Numbered from the stretch's first letter, positions 10,649-23,919 are shown. The stretch is DNA of 64,000 nt from Linnemannia hyalina (GCA_019671135.1 JAHRHY010000001.1:4216001-4280000), one strand, 5' to 3'. Notes: generated by a model not told the origin, from the letters alone. Numbers and translations are program-made.

Positions 10649-12231
10649 TGCTGGATATGAGGATATCGATGGGAGTGGAGGAGGAGGAAGAAGAAAGCAC
10701 TGAAAGGTGAAGGTGAAGAAGGTGAAGAGAAAAGAGAAAAGTGAAAGTGAAAAGTGAAAAGTGAAAGAAAAGAGATGAAAAGGGGGGGAGGAAGAGAGAA
10801 GAGAGAAGAGAGAAGAGAGACGAGGAAAGAGTGGAAAAGGAAATAGCTGGTCCAGCGGACAAAAATAAGAGAGGGCGACGAATGGTGTAGAGTTTATTCA
10901 ATGGGTAAAAGTGGGTTGAGCCATTTTTTATTATTTTTATTTACTTTGATGACAGGTGGACGAATTGGATGAATTGGAAGGGGGTACGATGAACAGTGAG
11001 GCAACAAGAGGTGAGAGCACTCCTCAAAAGGAAATAGAGTTTTGCGTCCAGACCCCATCTCTGCCCAAACGAGGGCAAAACTCGACCAGGTGGACACTTT
11101 TTCTTTTTCGTACCAGTGGGAAGGCAATTACCCTGCACGCACACTCGCTCGACATGGAATAAACTGACCCGCTGCTGCCTCTCTCTCCTTCATACTCATC
11201 TCGTGGTGCATTACAACGATCAAATCTATATTATCGACTATACTCTACTTTACACGACTACAATCAACTTCCTCTCTTCCCTTGGCCTTGCCCTCGAAAC
11301 CCACCCCCTTAACCCCCTGGGTTTACCCGTTTCTCTTTGCCAGCCACGCCAAACTGTTGGCCACCCAGCATTACTCTTAACCTCCTGCACTTATTTGTTC
11401 CTCAGCTCAAAAATATTAATCCGGTGAGAACCTGCTACAGCTATTCCTCTTTCACTCCAGCTCTTCTTCCCCCCTTCTTTCATTTCACTTTTTCAGTCCC
11501 ACCAACTCTCTAACACTCATTCATTCGCTTGTAACAACCTCTCCTTTATTTTTCTCAGCTTCCTTCCTTGAGATCCTTGTTTCTTTTCCTGCATTTTGTT
11601 TGTCTTGATCCCCGTGTCTCCTTTCAGGGACTTGAACATGGATACTACACCATACAACAACTCCAAGGCAAAACCGACAATCAGCTGAAAAAGGAGGCGC
11701 GGAATACAAAAAGGAACGGAAGGATGAAAGGATGAAGGGTAAGAATGAGGGACTCCTCCCTTTGCTGTCATACATTTTTATGCGCACGTTCGCACTGCTT
11801 GAGGCAATGCAGAGGAGATGCCTTGTTGATTGGATATGCCCGATAATGGCATAAAACTGGATCATGCTGTGAGCTCAGTTTTTCTTCCTTTTCCAGGTCC
11901 AAAATGAAAAGCAGCCATTACAAAGGCGATGGAATTTTTCTTTGCAAAGCCTCAAGCCACGTTAGGCGCCAATTGCATGATTGCTCGTCCATGTTGCATT
12001 GTTTTTTCGCAAAAAAAAAAAAAAGTCTAGCTGATTTTCTAGTAGCAGAGTACCGTAGGTCTACCAATCTGATTACTTTTCTGCCTCGTGTCCATATTTT
12101 CTACACTGCAAAAACATCGATCAACTTTTTTTCTAATGCGCGTGAGGAAGTGAACGGGTTATGATCGCCATTCTATGGGCGCAATCATGCATCCCTGGCC
12201 CTTGTCCATTCTCCTTGTCCTTGTCCGTGTC
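10649..12231. other. Intergenic stretch, CT/GA-rich leaders, no recognised gene
   Basis: From 10649 to about 10880 the sequence is GA-rich on the plus strand and is probably the leader of the upstream minus-strand gene. From 11160 to 11560 it is CT-rich on the plus strand and resembles the leader of a plus-strand gene, but no convincing coding exon follows. The only short frames nearby are unremarkable. Confidence 0.5.
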
Positions 12232-13579
12232 CTATGAGAGTGAGAACCGTTCCATAACTTTGTTTTGCATACGATACATATCGATGTTATTCTCATCGAT
12301 CGCTTTTGTGACGATATTTGGGTGGCCCACTCTCCCCCTCTTCTCCACCACTCCTCTTCCTCTTCCTCTTCCTTTATTCCTCCTATTTGCCTTCATGGTA
12401 AAGATACCCGTCTGCGACGACACATCAATGTTATGGATCTGTCTAAGTGCTCCTTGTACGTGCACAAAGTCTTGTTCACTCAGTAAATCATCCAGAACCG
12501 TACAGCGCACATAAGGATGGTACTGCCCATTCTCAGCGGGTCAGGAACGGCGCACGCGAGTCCCGAGGACCCTTGTTGCTTTGTGGGATGCGTTCAAGGA
12601 ACCTAGGAGCGCTCCTCCTCCAACCTTGATGACCATGTTACCTCTCCTTTTCATAATATCCATACGCCTCAGTCCCAACAAGGGTGTCGATGACTGCTCG
12701 ATCAGCCACTCATATATCGCCTGGTAACTCCTGTTCCCTGCGTTTTACTTCGGCTCGTTCGCAGAAGCACTCGTCCTCTCGTGGTTTCCGCTATATATTT
12801 GTTGCCACCCGTAGATCTGTGTCCACCATGCCCTCTGGTCCTTGGTTGTTCGTGTGCGCTTCATGCTGTTGGTGATGCTGTTCTCCTCCTCCCACCTGAC
12901 GGTCTTCTCACAGCGTGGCTTCCATAACTGCTCCTTGGCCTCCTTCTCAACATATCAGCAAAAGAGATGGCTCGCATGCTGGGTAATGCTCTCTGGTACG
13001 GCCTTGAACACCCTGCCCCGCTCTGTAGCTAGGGTTTTCCGCACAAGACCTCGGTAGATGTGGCTGGCTATCCATGAGCTCAGAATCTGTTGTTCCACAC
13101 CGCCTTGCGGAGCTTACTAATTCTTGGCATCCTCCATACGGTTTCGGGTGGAGGCTGTTTTCCTGGCTTGGGCCGCTCCCGTTGCTGTGTGTTAAAGTGT
13201 TGTGTGGTAATCTCTCTCTCTATCCGTCGACTCGGTCAAGGGTACTCTCCCACAGCTCGTCCTGCGTCTCCCTGCTCTTGGGTCACGCCCAAATGCGTTC
13301 ATTATCCTCCGTCTCTAGACCACATTGTCGGCTTAAGTCATCCCTGTGCAGGCCTGGACGCATGGCGCGCATGGCGTCCATGGTAGGCAGCATCCCGTGG
13401 ACCTTCTTTATCCAGTGGCTGTGTATGCGTCCGCCTTGCTGTGAGCTGAAAAAGGTGTAGATCGGCTGTTTTTTGTGTATGGTTGAAAGGGTGCCGAGCA
13501 AGTCTGTGCCCTCGTAGTCTTGAAACGATCTCTTGGTCCTCCTGAGTGTCCGCCACTCCTGGTGCCAGCGTCTAGTGGT

Positions 13580-14072
13580 TTACATCTTGAACACGTCTCT
13601 CGTATCCTGATCGAGAATCACGCCGGCCATCGTAGCCGAGTGCTTGATGTCGTCCCTGGGCGGCTTTGTCCACCCCCATGCCGTTTCGCCCTGTAATTGC
13701 GCCCCCTTTGCTGCCATGTCCGCCTTTATCTTCCATTCGTTTCCGCTGTGGACCTTGACCCACTCAACTGTTGTTGACCCCGTGCGCCCGCTGCGTATCC
13801 GTGCTCCACCGTCCAATCTGCAGCATAATCGCACCTCAGTTTTTCTCTCACCGACACTGCTTCCGATTGAAAACGGCCTCCCTGAGCTGTTTCACCACCG
13901 CTTGGTTGTCGAGTCGGATGCAGAGGTCCTGGTCCTGTGGTGTTGCGATGATCCCTGCGATCAATCCCATTAGTTCCGCTTTCGCCGATGATGCGAATTC
14001 CCCAGTGGTTCCCTTCACCACCATCTGCTCCTCTCCCACGACCGCAAAGGCCATGGCGCACGTCTCTATCAC
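13580..14072 (-). pseudogene. RNase H domain fragment of the LINE, frameshifted
   Basis: One frame carries EFASSAKAELMGLIAGI followed by IRLDNQAVVKQLREA, which corresponds to the Glu and second Asp motifs of type I RNase H. The next frame carries VEWVKVHSGNEWKIKADMAAKGA, corresponding to the His/Asp C-terminal motif. The frameshift between them disables the gene. Confidence 0.85.
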
Positions 14073-15182
14073 TGAACCCTCTATGGACTCTTGTGCCTTT
14101 GAGTTCGTGTATTAGTTCTGTGATGTCCGGTAGGAGATGGTAGGCCTCCTCTGCCACCTCCTTCCTGCGTGCCTTGACTTGCCGTTTGGATTCCTGCTTG
14201 AGTGTGAGCGCTGCCTCTGCCGCCTCCTTTGCCTTCGTGCGCCTCTCTGCCTCCTTGCGTCGCGCCACCTCCTCGAGCTTCTGCTCCAGCTTCTGTTGCC
14301 TCACCCTGGCCTCGCGGTCCTTGCGGGAGCTAATAAACTCGTCGGAGATTTTGGTTTTGGTTTGCCGGTGGAGTTTTCTGTTGTGTTCGTCCAGTTGTTT
14401 GTTTCCTGTCTGCGGGGGAGTGTCTGGTTGCTCCATGCGCTTGAGGGGTGATATTGCTGTTGCTACTGCATCGATGTGTGCTGTTGTTGGTGTTGTTGGT
14501 AGTGTTGCTGTTGTTGTTGAAGTAGGGGAGAAGGAAAATTAACGGTGGGATGTGCTGACGGGTTGCGTATAGGAACTAATACACCAAATACACTTGCTAG
14601 TCTTGTCTTTCTGTGTTTTTTCTTTTTCTTGGCTTGGGCAGCGATTCTCCTCTGGACCGTCGCTGTCGTCGCTTTTCGCGGCCGCCCTTCCCATGCCTCT
14701 TACCTCCTCTTGATCGCTGTCCCCTTTTTTTTTCTTTTTCTTTTCTTGCTGTCTTCTCTCCTCCGCCTCCTCCAGCAGCCTCTCGTCGTATTCGTCCCCG
14801 TATTCAAACAGTGCTTCCTCCACGTCCATGGCGGGGTGTACTGACACGGCTTGGCATGCCTCTGTGTACCACTTTCTCGGGTTCGGTGCTCGTATGTTGT
14901 GTGCTGCCGCTACTTCCGGCCATGTCCTTGTGCGTGTACAGTCCTCACTGACTATGTTCTGCAGATAAGGTACCCCGTCCTTCTTGAGTTGGTTGCTATT
15001 AGCTACCAACACATCCTGCGGGAGCGCTCTGGATAGCAACACGTGATCTTCCTCGACTGCTTCCACGTCTCTCAATATTATGTCTCGCCCCACCATCAGG
15101 CGTTCTTGAGGTCTCGGAGCCCGTAGAGTCTTGTATGGTGTAGGATACTGTTGGGTGCGCTACTGGGTAATTCTAGTTTCTG

Positions 15183-15922
15183 TCAGACAACCTTCCTGTA
15201 CTGTGCTGTGATCCGCTCGATTTCCTGCCATGCGATGAGGGTTGCTGACAGGCGATATAGAGGTTCAGGGATGAGAACAGCGTTGATGATAAAGATACAC
15301 TTTTTGTCGGTGGTCTTCTTCCTGCCCAGGATGTTGCATATTGTGCTGGTATCCTTTCTCGCCAACTCCGTTGTTGCCTTTGCTTTGTCGTCAGCCGAGA
15401 ACCACACCCCCAGGATTGTTGATGCATTGCTTTTGTCCTGCGGCTTGATCTGGCTTCCTCTGTAGGTGATGGTGCCGTTGTGTGTTGGGTTGGTCGCCAG
15501 TAACTCCGTCTTCTTGCCGTTGATCTCGATCCCGTGTATCCTAAAGAACTCACTCGACACATCGGTGATCCGTTCCAAGTTGGAGTTTGAGGGGGCGAAG
15601 AGGTTTGTATCGTCCACGAACGCTGCGTTGGAGACCATGGGAGACTCCTTGCCTGGTGCCAGCGGTGTGGTCATGATGTATCCAAGTTTTTGACTATCGA
15701 TGGCGACTAAGAAGGCATCGTATGCAATCCGTCAGAGGAGGGGGACTCGACTCCGCCTTGGCCAAGCCCGCACGCTGGGCTGTACTTGTCTGTGAGTCTG
15801 TAGATGGTAATGACCCGATTGGTCTTGTTGTTTGTGATGAAGAGCAGCACCTCCTGGGACCCTTTAGGGACCTTCAGTCGGTCCAGCCCCAACGACAGCA
15901 TTCCCCATGGCCTGCAGTTCAC
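15183..15922 (-). pseudogene. Reverse transcriptase core fragments of the LINE
   Basis: One frame contains GLGQGGVESP, which fits the RT block around the conserved QG, and the next contains NAAFVDDTNLFAPS, the catalytic F/YxDD block. Downstream come GIEINGKKTELLATN and ILGVWFSADD, which match later RT palm and thumb blocks. The two parts are in different frames, so the enzyme is broken. Confidence 0.85.
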
Positions 15923-16902
15923 CTTGCCCTAGCACCGCCTCATGTCTTGTAGAAGGATCCAGAGTTCTAGTTTGTTTTGTATGGCGTCCTCCATGACGGC
16001 GTTGACAATGTGGATGGGATCCACGGTAGTCGTTCCCTTCAAGACGGAGAAATTGGAGCCTTTGAGGGTGTTGTGCTCCAACATGATCGCGGATAGGCGG
16101 CTTGTGAGGATCGAGAAAAAATTCTTGCGCCAGTGTTCGAGGAGGGTGATCGGCCTGACGCAGGCTAGGCTTCAGGACCACGGGTTAGATTTAGAGAGGC
16201 AAAAATATGACTCCTTCTGTCAATTGCAGTGGTACCCGACAGTAAAGAACACTAGCTTTGATGATCTCACAAAAGAGTCGCATTGGTCTCTTTCCCATAC
16301 GTTGTATTAGTTCTTTTGTTACCTTGATGCCCCAGTTGCCTTGTCAGACGGTGCGTTCTTAATCGCACGTTAAATCTCGACGTTGCTCGGAATATCTAGC
16401 AGTTGTGCGCACTATTCTACATCGACATCATCTGGTGGCCGGTATATCTCCTCCCAAAGAAACCCTTTAGGGATATACTCGCTTTGTCTTGGACCGTGCC
16501 GCGTCTCAAAGTAGGTCTTGACATGTTCGAGGATGAGAGATGGGTGATCTGTAATGGATGTGCGGCCATCAACAATGATTTGTACTCGGTCTAACGTAGC
16601 ATTGCTGCGGTTGATTCAAGAATGCTTTGGATAGTGGGTTTCGTGTTGGTTGAGAATCGCATATCGCGTTTCTCAATGGCGATATCTTTATCTTTCTGCC
16701 TTCTCTTCTCTTCCCGTTTGGTGCGTGGCTGCTCTTTCCATTCAGTCTGGACTGCATTTCGCCACTGATCCCATTCAGTGCGGTCAGCCTCTATGACTGG
16801 GGGTGCCGTTATGGCTGTTGAAGGTGTGCTCCGGCAAACCTGAGTCTGTCGGCGTCTGGCGCCTGCCGTCATAGCTTCAGGAAGGAGGAGAGTTAAGTGC
16901 AC

Positions 16903-17341
16903 GTGATGAACGGCTGAATATTTTTGCGGAGGACTGAAGATTGGCAGAGGGAATCGATCGAACGTTTTCTTCTAAATACCTTTGCTTTGTCCTGGAAGTA
17001 ACATGGGCGAAAGGAGGAGAAGTATGCAATCGGTGTGTGTGAGAAAGCGAGAGATGCCTCAGTCAGATTTGTTCAACCCGGGGCGCGCAGTTGCTTTGCC
17101 CTCCACTGAGCCGGCCGGAACTTTTCTTGGCTTTTTCTCCGTCTGACGTGCCTTTTCTTATTCTTATTCTTCTTAGACTGATCCCCGACAGCTGTTCTTT
17201 CACTCATTCATTCATTCGTACATTCATTCCAACGATCATCCCTCCCCGCTCCTTCTCCACTCTTTCACACCTCTCTTCTCCACGCCCAACAAACGTTCAA
17301 TCCCCACCTTCTCCTTTCCTCACACCCAAAATACTAACAGA
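16903..17341 (+). promoter_or_regulatory. Promoter and CT-rich leader of the alpha/beta hydrolase gene
   Basis: From about 17085 the sequence is strongly pyrimidine-rich (repeated TTCTTATTC, then CATTCATTCATTCG) and runs to the ATG at 17342, which is preceded by CTAACAGA. This matches leaders of other host genes in the window. No TATA box is certain. Confidence 0.4.
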
Positions 17342-19200
17342 ATGAGTGCCTCGCCAACTGTCCGATCCGGACTCAACGTCGTCCGCCATATCGTCCCTGC
17401 TTCAACCCCCTCCTTCAAACTCGCATGCAACACCTACCGCCGCACCACCCCTCTCCCCTCCCCTACCAAAGCAACTCCCCCAATTATTTTCGCACATGCA
17501 AACGGGTTCCATAAAGAGATTTGGGAGCCGGTCATCAGCCGACTGAGCCATCCCTGGGCCAACAGTGAGATGTATGCCTTTGACTGCAGGAACCAGGGCG
17601 ATAGCGCCGTCCTCAACAAGGACATCCTTGAAAAGCATTGTAGGTAGTGGCTCTTGACAGGGCTGGGCAGAGACAAGGCTGCGTGTTGCGATTGACTTGA
17701 CGGCTCGCTTATATTTTTTTGTTCGTAAAGTGACTGTATGGGCTTTCGAGCATTATTTCTAACACCCGCCCCTGCACCCAATTCATATTTACGATGGAGA
17801 AAAAAACAGTCGACTGGTACTCGTACGCGCATGACATCCTCCAAGTCGTTGACACCTTTGACCTCAAGAAGGCCGTCGGTGTCGGACACAGGTACCGTTT
17901 CGCAATTGTTCAAATAGACAAGCGACATGGTAGCAGATGTTTCTTACACGCATGAGAGTCCTGCATTTCTAACGTCGATCTGTTATCCCTTGTCGGTTCA
18001 CATTTATATAGTTTCGGGGCGAGCGCCTTGTAGGTTGAACAGACCCTGCATCATCATCATTGACCTTCAATTGATCTCAGTAGTCCTCTTTTCTGATACA
18101 ACGTGCTTCATTACCTATCCCGTCCGTCTAATAGCTTCTTGGCGGAGATGATGCGTCCAGGCACGTTCTCTGCAATTGTTGCCATCGACCCCACCAACTT
18201 CCCCAAGGAGATCTATATGAGCGCCTCCATCGAAGATAATCCCATGGCCCAGCTCACTCTCAAGCGACGCGACACCTGGAAAAGCAGGTACCGTCCAGCT
18301 TTTTGTCTCTTTTTGCTCAACTGGTCACTACAGCATTATTAACCATACCATTTTCGTTTACCTCCCAATGCTATTGAGATAGAGAGGAGTGCAAGGCCAA
18401 CATGTTGCAGAAGAAGTTCTTCAAGGCGTGGCACCCCGAGGCATTGGACCTCTACATCGTAAGTCGGCTATGTTCCTTGTCTTTCGCACCGCCAACAATG
18501 AGAACAAAGACCATGCATGAGCTGATTGCGCCTCATGTTTCGTACAAACACTCTCCCTTTCACAACAGGAACACGGCATGCTTGATGTTGTGAATGAGGA
18601 TGGATCAACAGGAATCACACTCAAGTGCCCCAAGTACCAGGAGGCGACCACGTTTGCCTGTGTGGGTACTGGTCTGTACGACTCTTTTGAGGGGATGAGT
18701 GAGATCCAGATCCCTATTCACATTGTCTCTGGCGAGGATTCCGATATCAAGTAAGCCCTGATTTATGTTGTCATTTTACAAATATCTCTCCTTTTTTCAC
18801 TGGGTCCCCGATTTAACCTTGGGGTACAGACGATCATGGGCTGGAGCAAAGAAGAAAGTCAACGCGTTGTTCACACTCCAACCATCCTAACTGCTTTCTT
18901 TCACCCTTTGTTAGTTTTGAGGAGTTGGTCAAGATGAAACTTGCACGCTGCAAGTATGGTTCCCTTAAGGTTTTGAAGGGTGTCGGCCATTTGTTGAGCT
19001 TGGAGAAGCCTCAAGAGACCGGTAAGAAAATCAATGTTGATTTTTACGCATTGTTAATGCATGGGTTCAAAATAATTGCCCTAATTACATTTTTGATGAT
19101 CCTGTTGTATATCACCTCTGTAGCTGACCAGATCTCGGGCTTCTTGGACAGAGCGCTTGAGTCGCCTGTTGAGCTGGAGCAGCTCAAGGCCAGACTTTAA
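17342..19200 (+). CDS. Alpha/beta hydrolase with possible PTS1, eight exons
   Basis: A serine hydrolase of the alpha/beta fold; the substrate cannot be told from sequence. Inferred exons are 17342-17639, 17810-17891, 18012-18029, 18135-18287, 18383-18458, 18569-18750, 18915-19021 and 19124-19200, in phase, 330 aa. IIFAHANGFHKEIW (after residue ~45) is the HG-type oxyanion strand. GHSFGAS places the nucleophile at Ser127, completed by an 18-nt exon. Asp266 in VSGEDSDIN is the likely acid, and GVGHLL gives catalytic His295. The protein ends in ALa-Arg-Leu (KARL), which fits the peroxisomal PTS1 consensus; yeast peroxisomal lipase Lpx1 is a fold relative with a PTS1. Peroxisomal location is an inference. 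Confidence 0.9.
18012..18029 (+). other. 18-nt microexon encoding part of the nucleophile elbow
   Basis: The acceptor ATATAG precedes it and the donor GTAGGT follows. Since 18 is a multiple of three, the frame is kept with or without it. Only with it does the protein have the G-H-S-F-G elbow; skipping would give GHSFLAE and lose the elbow glycine. Confidence 0.7.
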
Positions 19201-20647
19201 CTGAAAAAAAGAAACAATCCTTCTTCGATTGTAATAATACCACCCTAGGGCAAGGTTGACATGTACAACTACTTCTTACACGATCCAATCAGATGTGTAA
19301 AAAAATAAAGCAGAATGAACCGAGGAGCTGCTTGGGATAGATTGCATGAATAAATTATCTTTGTTTTGTACAACTTTGCCGAACTATTTTTTTTGTATCC
19401 TTCAATCTCGTAATCCACATGCGTGCTTACACTACCACTCTGAAGTAGCTTGTTTACATTCCCCGAGAAGCACACATCTGTTCAATCTCAATCCCTCAGT
19501 CTCTCCACTACGCGACGTAGTCTTCCAATTACTCTTCGTAACAGTCGTTGAAGCTGTCATCCTTATTGTCACTTAGAGACGTCCAATAAAAAAGCCGCTG
19601 AAGGAACCATCTATTATAGAAGCGAGGCTTCATTCGTAGTATAAACTCAAGATTCCTACGTCCAACTCAATGTAGCATGCTCCCTCCTTCTACCGTACTG
19701 CAGAAATCGGTCGGTGACATGTGCGAATGTAATGCACACAAACATGTTTTTTTTGGTCTTCACTTGTAGTTGGGAGAAAAAGGTTTTTTTAACTTCTGGA
19801 GAGAGCGCGTGATGTGGTTGGTTCGTTTTTTTTCTTGGCTTTGTTGTTGTTTTGGTTGTTGCTGTTGTAGCTTCTTTTTTGTCGGCCCTTGAGCCTTTTC
19901 GTGATATTTACTTGCTTTGTTGGAGTGAGTGAGTGGCCAGGGTAAGCGGGTGCATGTATCTGGACAGCATGTACTGTGAAGTATGAACAAGCAGCGAGCA
20001 GCCATTGAAATAACTAGATGCAGGATGGAGAATGAAAGAATAAAGGGCCTGCAGGTGATCGTCCAAGAAGAGAATAGAACAAGAACAAGAGCATTTGTTT
20101 TGCCTGTTGTTGTGTGAGGATGTAGTCGGAAGAAAAGGAACAGGAGTGGAAAGAAGGCAATGGCCAACTTTGACTGCAAAAGAAAACATCGACCCACGCG
20201 CACGCTCTACTTTTGGGTGTAGCAAGATGGTGAGCAACGTACCAAGCAACACTGAAGGAATCGGGCCAGACGATCTGTGTGCCTGAGCTGAGAAAGACTA
20301 GGCCTTTGCGGAGGAACGAAGGATCAAAAGTTTTCTTTTTCTTCTTTCTTTTGGTCATCTCCTTCTTACTCTTTCCAATTGACACACACACTGACATCCT
20401 CAACGAAGACACTCTTGTCTTCCAAAGGTTTCTCTTTTACTCATCTCCTCCCCTCCTCCCTCCACTCTTTGTACTTCCAAACAACAATTATACCCCTCCT
20501 CCCCCCTCTCGTCCGTATTTCTCTTTACCGCGCTCACCTTCTCCTCTTCCACAGACCTCACCGAACTACCGCGGAGGGACGGATCATCTACTCGCCAAAA
20601 CCTCATCATCACCACCACCACCACCTCTACGAGAAAGAGAGCTCATC
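19201..20647. other. Intergenic stretch without a convincing gene
   Basis: Contains 3' flanks of the hydrolase gene and, from about 20320, the CT-rich leader of the kinase gene, which holds many TC-rich runs and CACACACAC. A minus-strand frame near 20250-20180 ends at a GTACGT that resembles a 5' splice site, with a possible acceptor TTGCAG downstream. The encoded peptides matched nothing I know, so no gene is called. Confidence 0.45.
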
Positions 20648-23551
20648 ATGACCCCATCACCTTCACCCGACTCATCTTTGCCTGGAATAGGTAAACGGCC
20701 TTCATCCGCCCATGTGCTTATTTCTCCACACCGAGAACAAACCAAACGATGATGACCAACCAGACGACCTATCCTTAGCCTGACATTTTTTTGGTTTCAA
20801 TTCATTTCACAGCCCATTACACGTTTGTGAGGCAGCTAGGCCAAGGCCGTTTCTGTGTTGTCCACCTCGCTCGACACTTTTACACGGAGAAGCTGGTAGG
20901 TTTCCCTTCTTTCTCACACCTGCCCCTCCACCCTTGTGCTTGCCCCCCCTCCACCTTCATTCGGCCACCCTCACGGACACCAATACACATATGCACACAA
21001 ACTCAACTTCCAGCCCCTGCTTCACTACCGACCTCCTGTTCGCCTCCCCCGTTCGTCCGTCATTCTATCCCACTCTCCGACGACCTTATCCACTTTTCGC
21101 TTCAATGTCCTCCTCTACACTTTTCATTTCCCGACACACTCGCACTCACACACGAACTGACAATTTCATGCACAACAACTGGTGGAAAAAAAAGAGGGGT
21201 GCTGCATGCACATAATGATTATCATCTCAACGAACAATGTCTAAAAAAAGTGGGAAATTTGCAAGGGGAGTCTCCGAGAGAGAGAAAAAAAAGGTGCAAG
21301 AAGACAGGGGCGGTCAACAACCTTATCCATCAAGTATGACGAGACATGAGAATTTTTTTTTGGTCAGTTTGACAGAAAGTGTCAATGTCTTTCTCCACTG
21401 TACTCTCCTTATTCCGGTTTTCACTTTTGTCCACTGTCTACTTTTCACTCTATCTCCTTCTCCCTTGACTCGAGCGTCTCCCTTGCCCCCGTTGGCGGTC
21501 ATTTCCTGTCAAAGAGTGGCTGGTGTGATGTGGGGACTCGGCACAAGAACCAGTAACAGTAACTGATGAGTGATCAGTAAACAGCGATAAGTTCTGATAC
21601 CTTGCTCTAAAAAAGATAACATCACGCTTGTCCTGTTTGAATAAGAGTGAAGACGCCAAAACGATTTTCTTGAACTTCAACAACCCCTACTTAACCATAC
21701 AACTTACTCTAACCTGTCCTTACAAGAAAAAAATGCGCACTCGAGACTCACCTACATTTTATCGGCACTTGTGATATGACAATAAAAAATATAGTACGCG
21801 GTCAAGGTCATCGACAAACAGGCGCACAAGGCTGATATCCTGCTGCGACTGAGACGAGAGATCGACTTGATGGAGTCCCTTGAGCATCCTAACATTGTCA
21901 AGCTGCACGAGGTCATTGAGACACAGTTCACAATATACGTCTGCATGGAATACGTCGAAGGTACAGTCCACAAATTAAACCCAAAATATTTGTACACATG
22001 ACCATGCCACTTTTTCGGTGGCAACTTCGTGGAATGTACCACCTTGACTAACTCATACTGTGATATTTTATTCTCGTCTCTCTCTCTCTCTCTCAAAAAC
22101 CATAAATAGGGTGCAGCTTGGAGGAACATCTGAAGACACAGGAGTTCGGGAGGATCGGCGAAAAGGATGCACGAAAGATCACTCGGGAACTTGCAGGGGC
22201 CATCTCACATTGTCACTCGCGGTTCGTCGCTCATCGGGATATCAAGCCTGCCAATATTCTGATCATGAAAGGCGGCAAAGTCATGCTCATTGACTTTGGA
22301 CTCGGAAACACGTTCTCACTCCGGTCTCGACTCAATACCATCTGTGGTAAGTTTACCTTCTCTGTTTTTTTTGTTATTGTTAAGGTTGGATGATTGTTGG
22401 GTTGAAAAGTCCGACATATGCTTGTTCCTCATGCTAAACATCTCACATCTTCGATTTATACCTCCGATGATGGGACCTTAGGTTCGCTTCCTTACTACTC
22501 CCCTGAGATTGCAAGAGGCTCGACATACATGGGACCCGAAGTTGATATCTGGTGTTTGGGCGTAGTCTTGTACAGGATGACCGTCGGTCGGGACCCCTTC
22601 ATCGGTGCAACAAAACGAGAAGTCAAGCTTCAGATTACCCAAGGAGGCTTCCAGGCACCTTCTTCCCTAAGTCAGGAACTACGGACGACACTCACAAAGC
22701 TTTTGACACCCGAGAGTTCACAGCGTCGGAGCCTTTCAATCCTGGAGAACGATGTCTGGTTGCATATGGATTCGACCACACCACCTTTCTTGGTTGAGGA
22801 GCGTAGCATGACCGACACCAGTCGCCTCAGTGGGGCCACGCTTGTGCGACACCCTTCCAAGGCAACAACTACTACGGGTGCGACTAAATGGAAGCGGCTT
22901 TCGATGACGGATTCTTACTACTATGGCAAGACGGGGTCCTTGTTCGGGAGCCGGTCGCTTATGGCGGATACTATTAATGCGGGGGTATGGCAGTTGGACA
23001 AGAGCCAACCACGGTTTCACAAGTCGCGCGTCAGGATTGTCCCCTGCAAGGAGACTGCCGGACGAGATCTGTTGTTCCAAAAGGATGTCGACCTGAGTCT
23101 GCTCCAGTTCCTGATGCCCATTATACGGTCGTGTCATGTCTCGTACTACCTCCATTCGACGTCTCGTATCCTCTGTGGGACCAGCTTTATCAAGGACTCG
23201 ATGTCGTTTGCGGCGTCGTTGGATCAGTTCCACCACCAGCCCACGATGGTGTTACAGAAGATTGTTCAGCATGTTGGTGCTGCCATGACCGGTGGTGGGT
23301 CGACTTCAGCACATTCGGCGTTCCAACATCATTCGTCAGGAGTAGAGCAAGGACGGAGTAATAACATGCGATGTGGCGTGTTCTCGATCGATATTGTCAA
23401 GGCCAAGGGAAGGACGGGTGAACGAGGAGGACATGTGTTAATTATTAAGCGGTTGTTTGGGTCAGCTTCTACGGTGCAGCATTTCAAGAAGATGTTCATT
23501 CAGCATGCTACTGCAACCCCTTTTTCCCCTCGCGACTCTGGCATCAATTGA
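20648..23551 (+). CDS. CAMK-type Ser/Thr protein kinase, five exons
   Basis: A protein kinase resembling the AMPK/KIN/MARK group. Exons are 20648-20690, 20813-20895, 21795-21960, 22110-22346 and 22482-23551, in phase, 532 aa. The Gly loop is LGQGRFCVV (23-31), the ATP lysine is Lys46 in YAVKV, the helix-C acid is Glu64, the catalytic loop is HRDIKPAN with Asp141, and the metal site is DFG with Asp159. The activation segment ends CGSLPYYSPE. After the kinase domain is a ~130-residue linker rich in Ser/Thr, then a C-terminal region ending FSIDIVKAK and VLIIKRLFGS, which weakly resembles a KA1 membrane-binding domain. Intron 2 is about 900 nt, much longer than others here. The exact subfamily is uncertain. 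Confidence 0.9.
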
Positions 23552-23919
23552 TCTTGTTCGTTTTCATTTTTCTCTCGGTTTCACGGTTCGTGAGCGCGAT
23601 GATACCATTACCGTAATACCTTTTCCCTCTCCCAGAGATGGCACCATCACACGCAGTAATGTGGGAATGCTGTCCTTGGGTCTACTTCTCTTAATTCTGT
23701 AACATAAATAGGATTTGATTTACCCTTGCAAAACGAAAATCGAAAGAAATAAATACCATTTTCACTTTCTCTCAGTATGTACTAAGGGGTGTTGTTATCC
23801 AGTCCAGATTTGGATTTACGGATTGCTGCTTTTCGGTGGCTCGCATATTCGTCCTAAGCATCTCGAACAACTTAAAATTCACTGTCTCTTCTTCCTTAGA
23901 CTTGTACGACTCGACAGCA

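Larger units (their letters stand above)
12232..16902 (-). mobile_element. Degenerate non-LTR (LINE) retrotransposon ORF: RT, RNase H, zf-RVT
   Basis: Read on the minus strand, fragments of a single long retrotransposon polyprotein appear in order but in different frames. First comes a basic region upstream of the RT (16902-16400), then reverse transcriptase pieces (about 16180-15180), a basic helical linker, an RNase H domain (14072-13580), and a zinc-knuckle-like C-terminal segment (WIKKVHGMLPT, then a Cys-rich part, 13500-13283). Several frameshifts and stops separate the pieces, so it cannot be active. No endonuclease domain was identified in the remaining upstream part, and neither a poly(A) tail nor a target duplication was located. 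The order RT then RNase H then zf-RVT fits an I-like or Tad-like clade; this placement is an inference. Confidence 0.85.

Noticed and set aside
20180..20290. A minus-strand exon ending at a GTACGT donor
   Set aside because: Plausible splice sites exist, but the peptides match nothing and the opposite strand is the CT-rich leader of the kinase gene.
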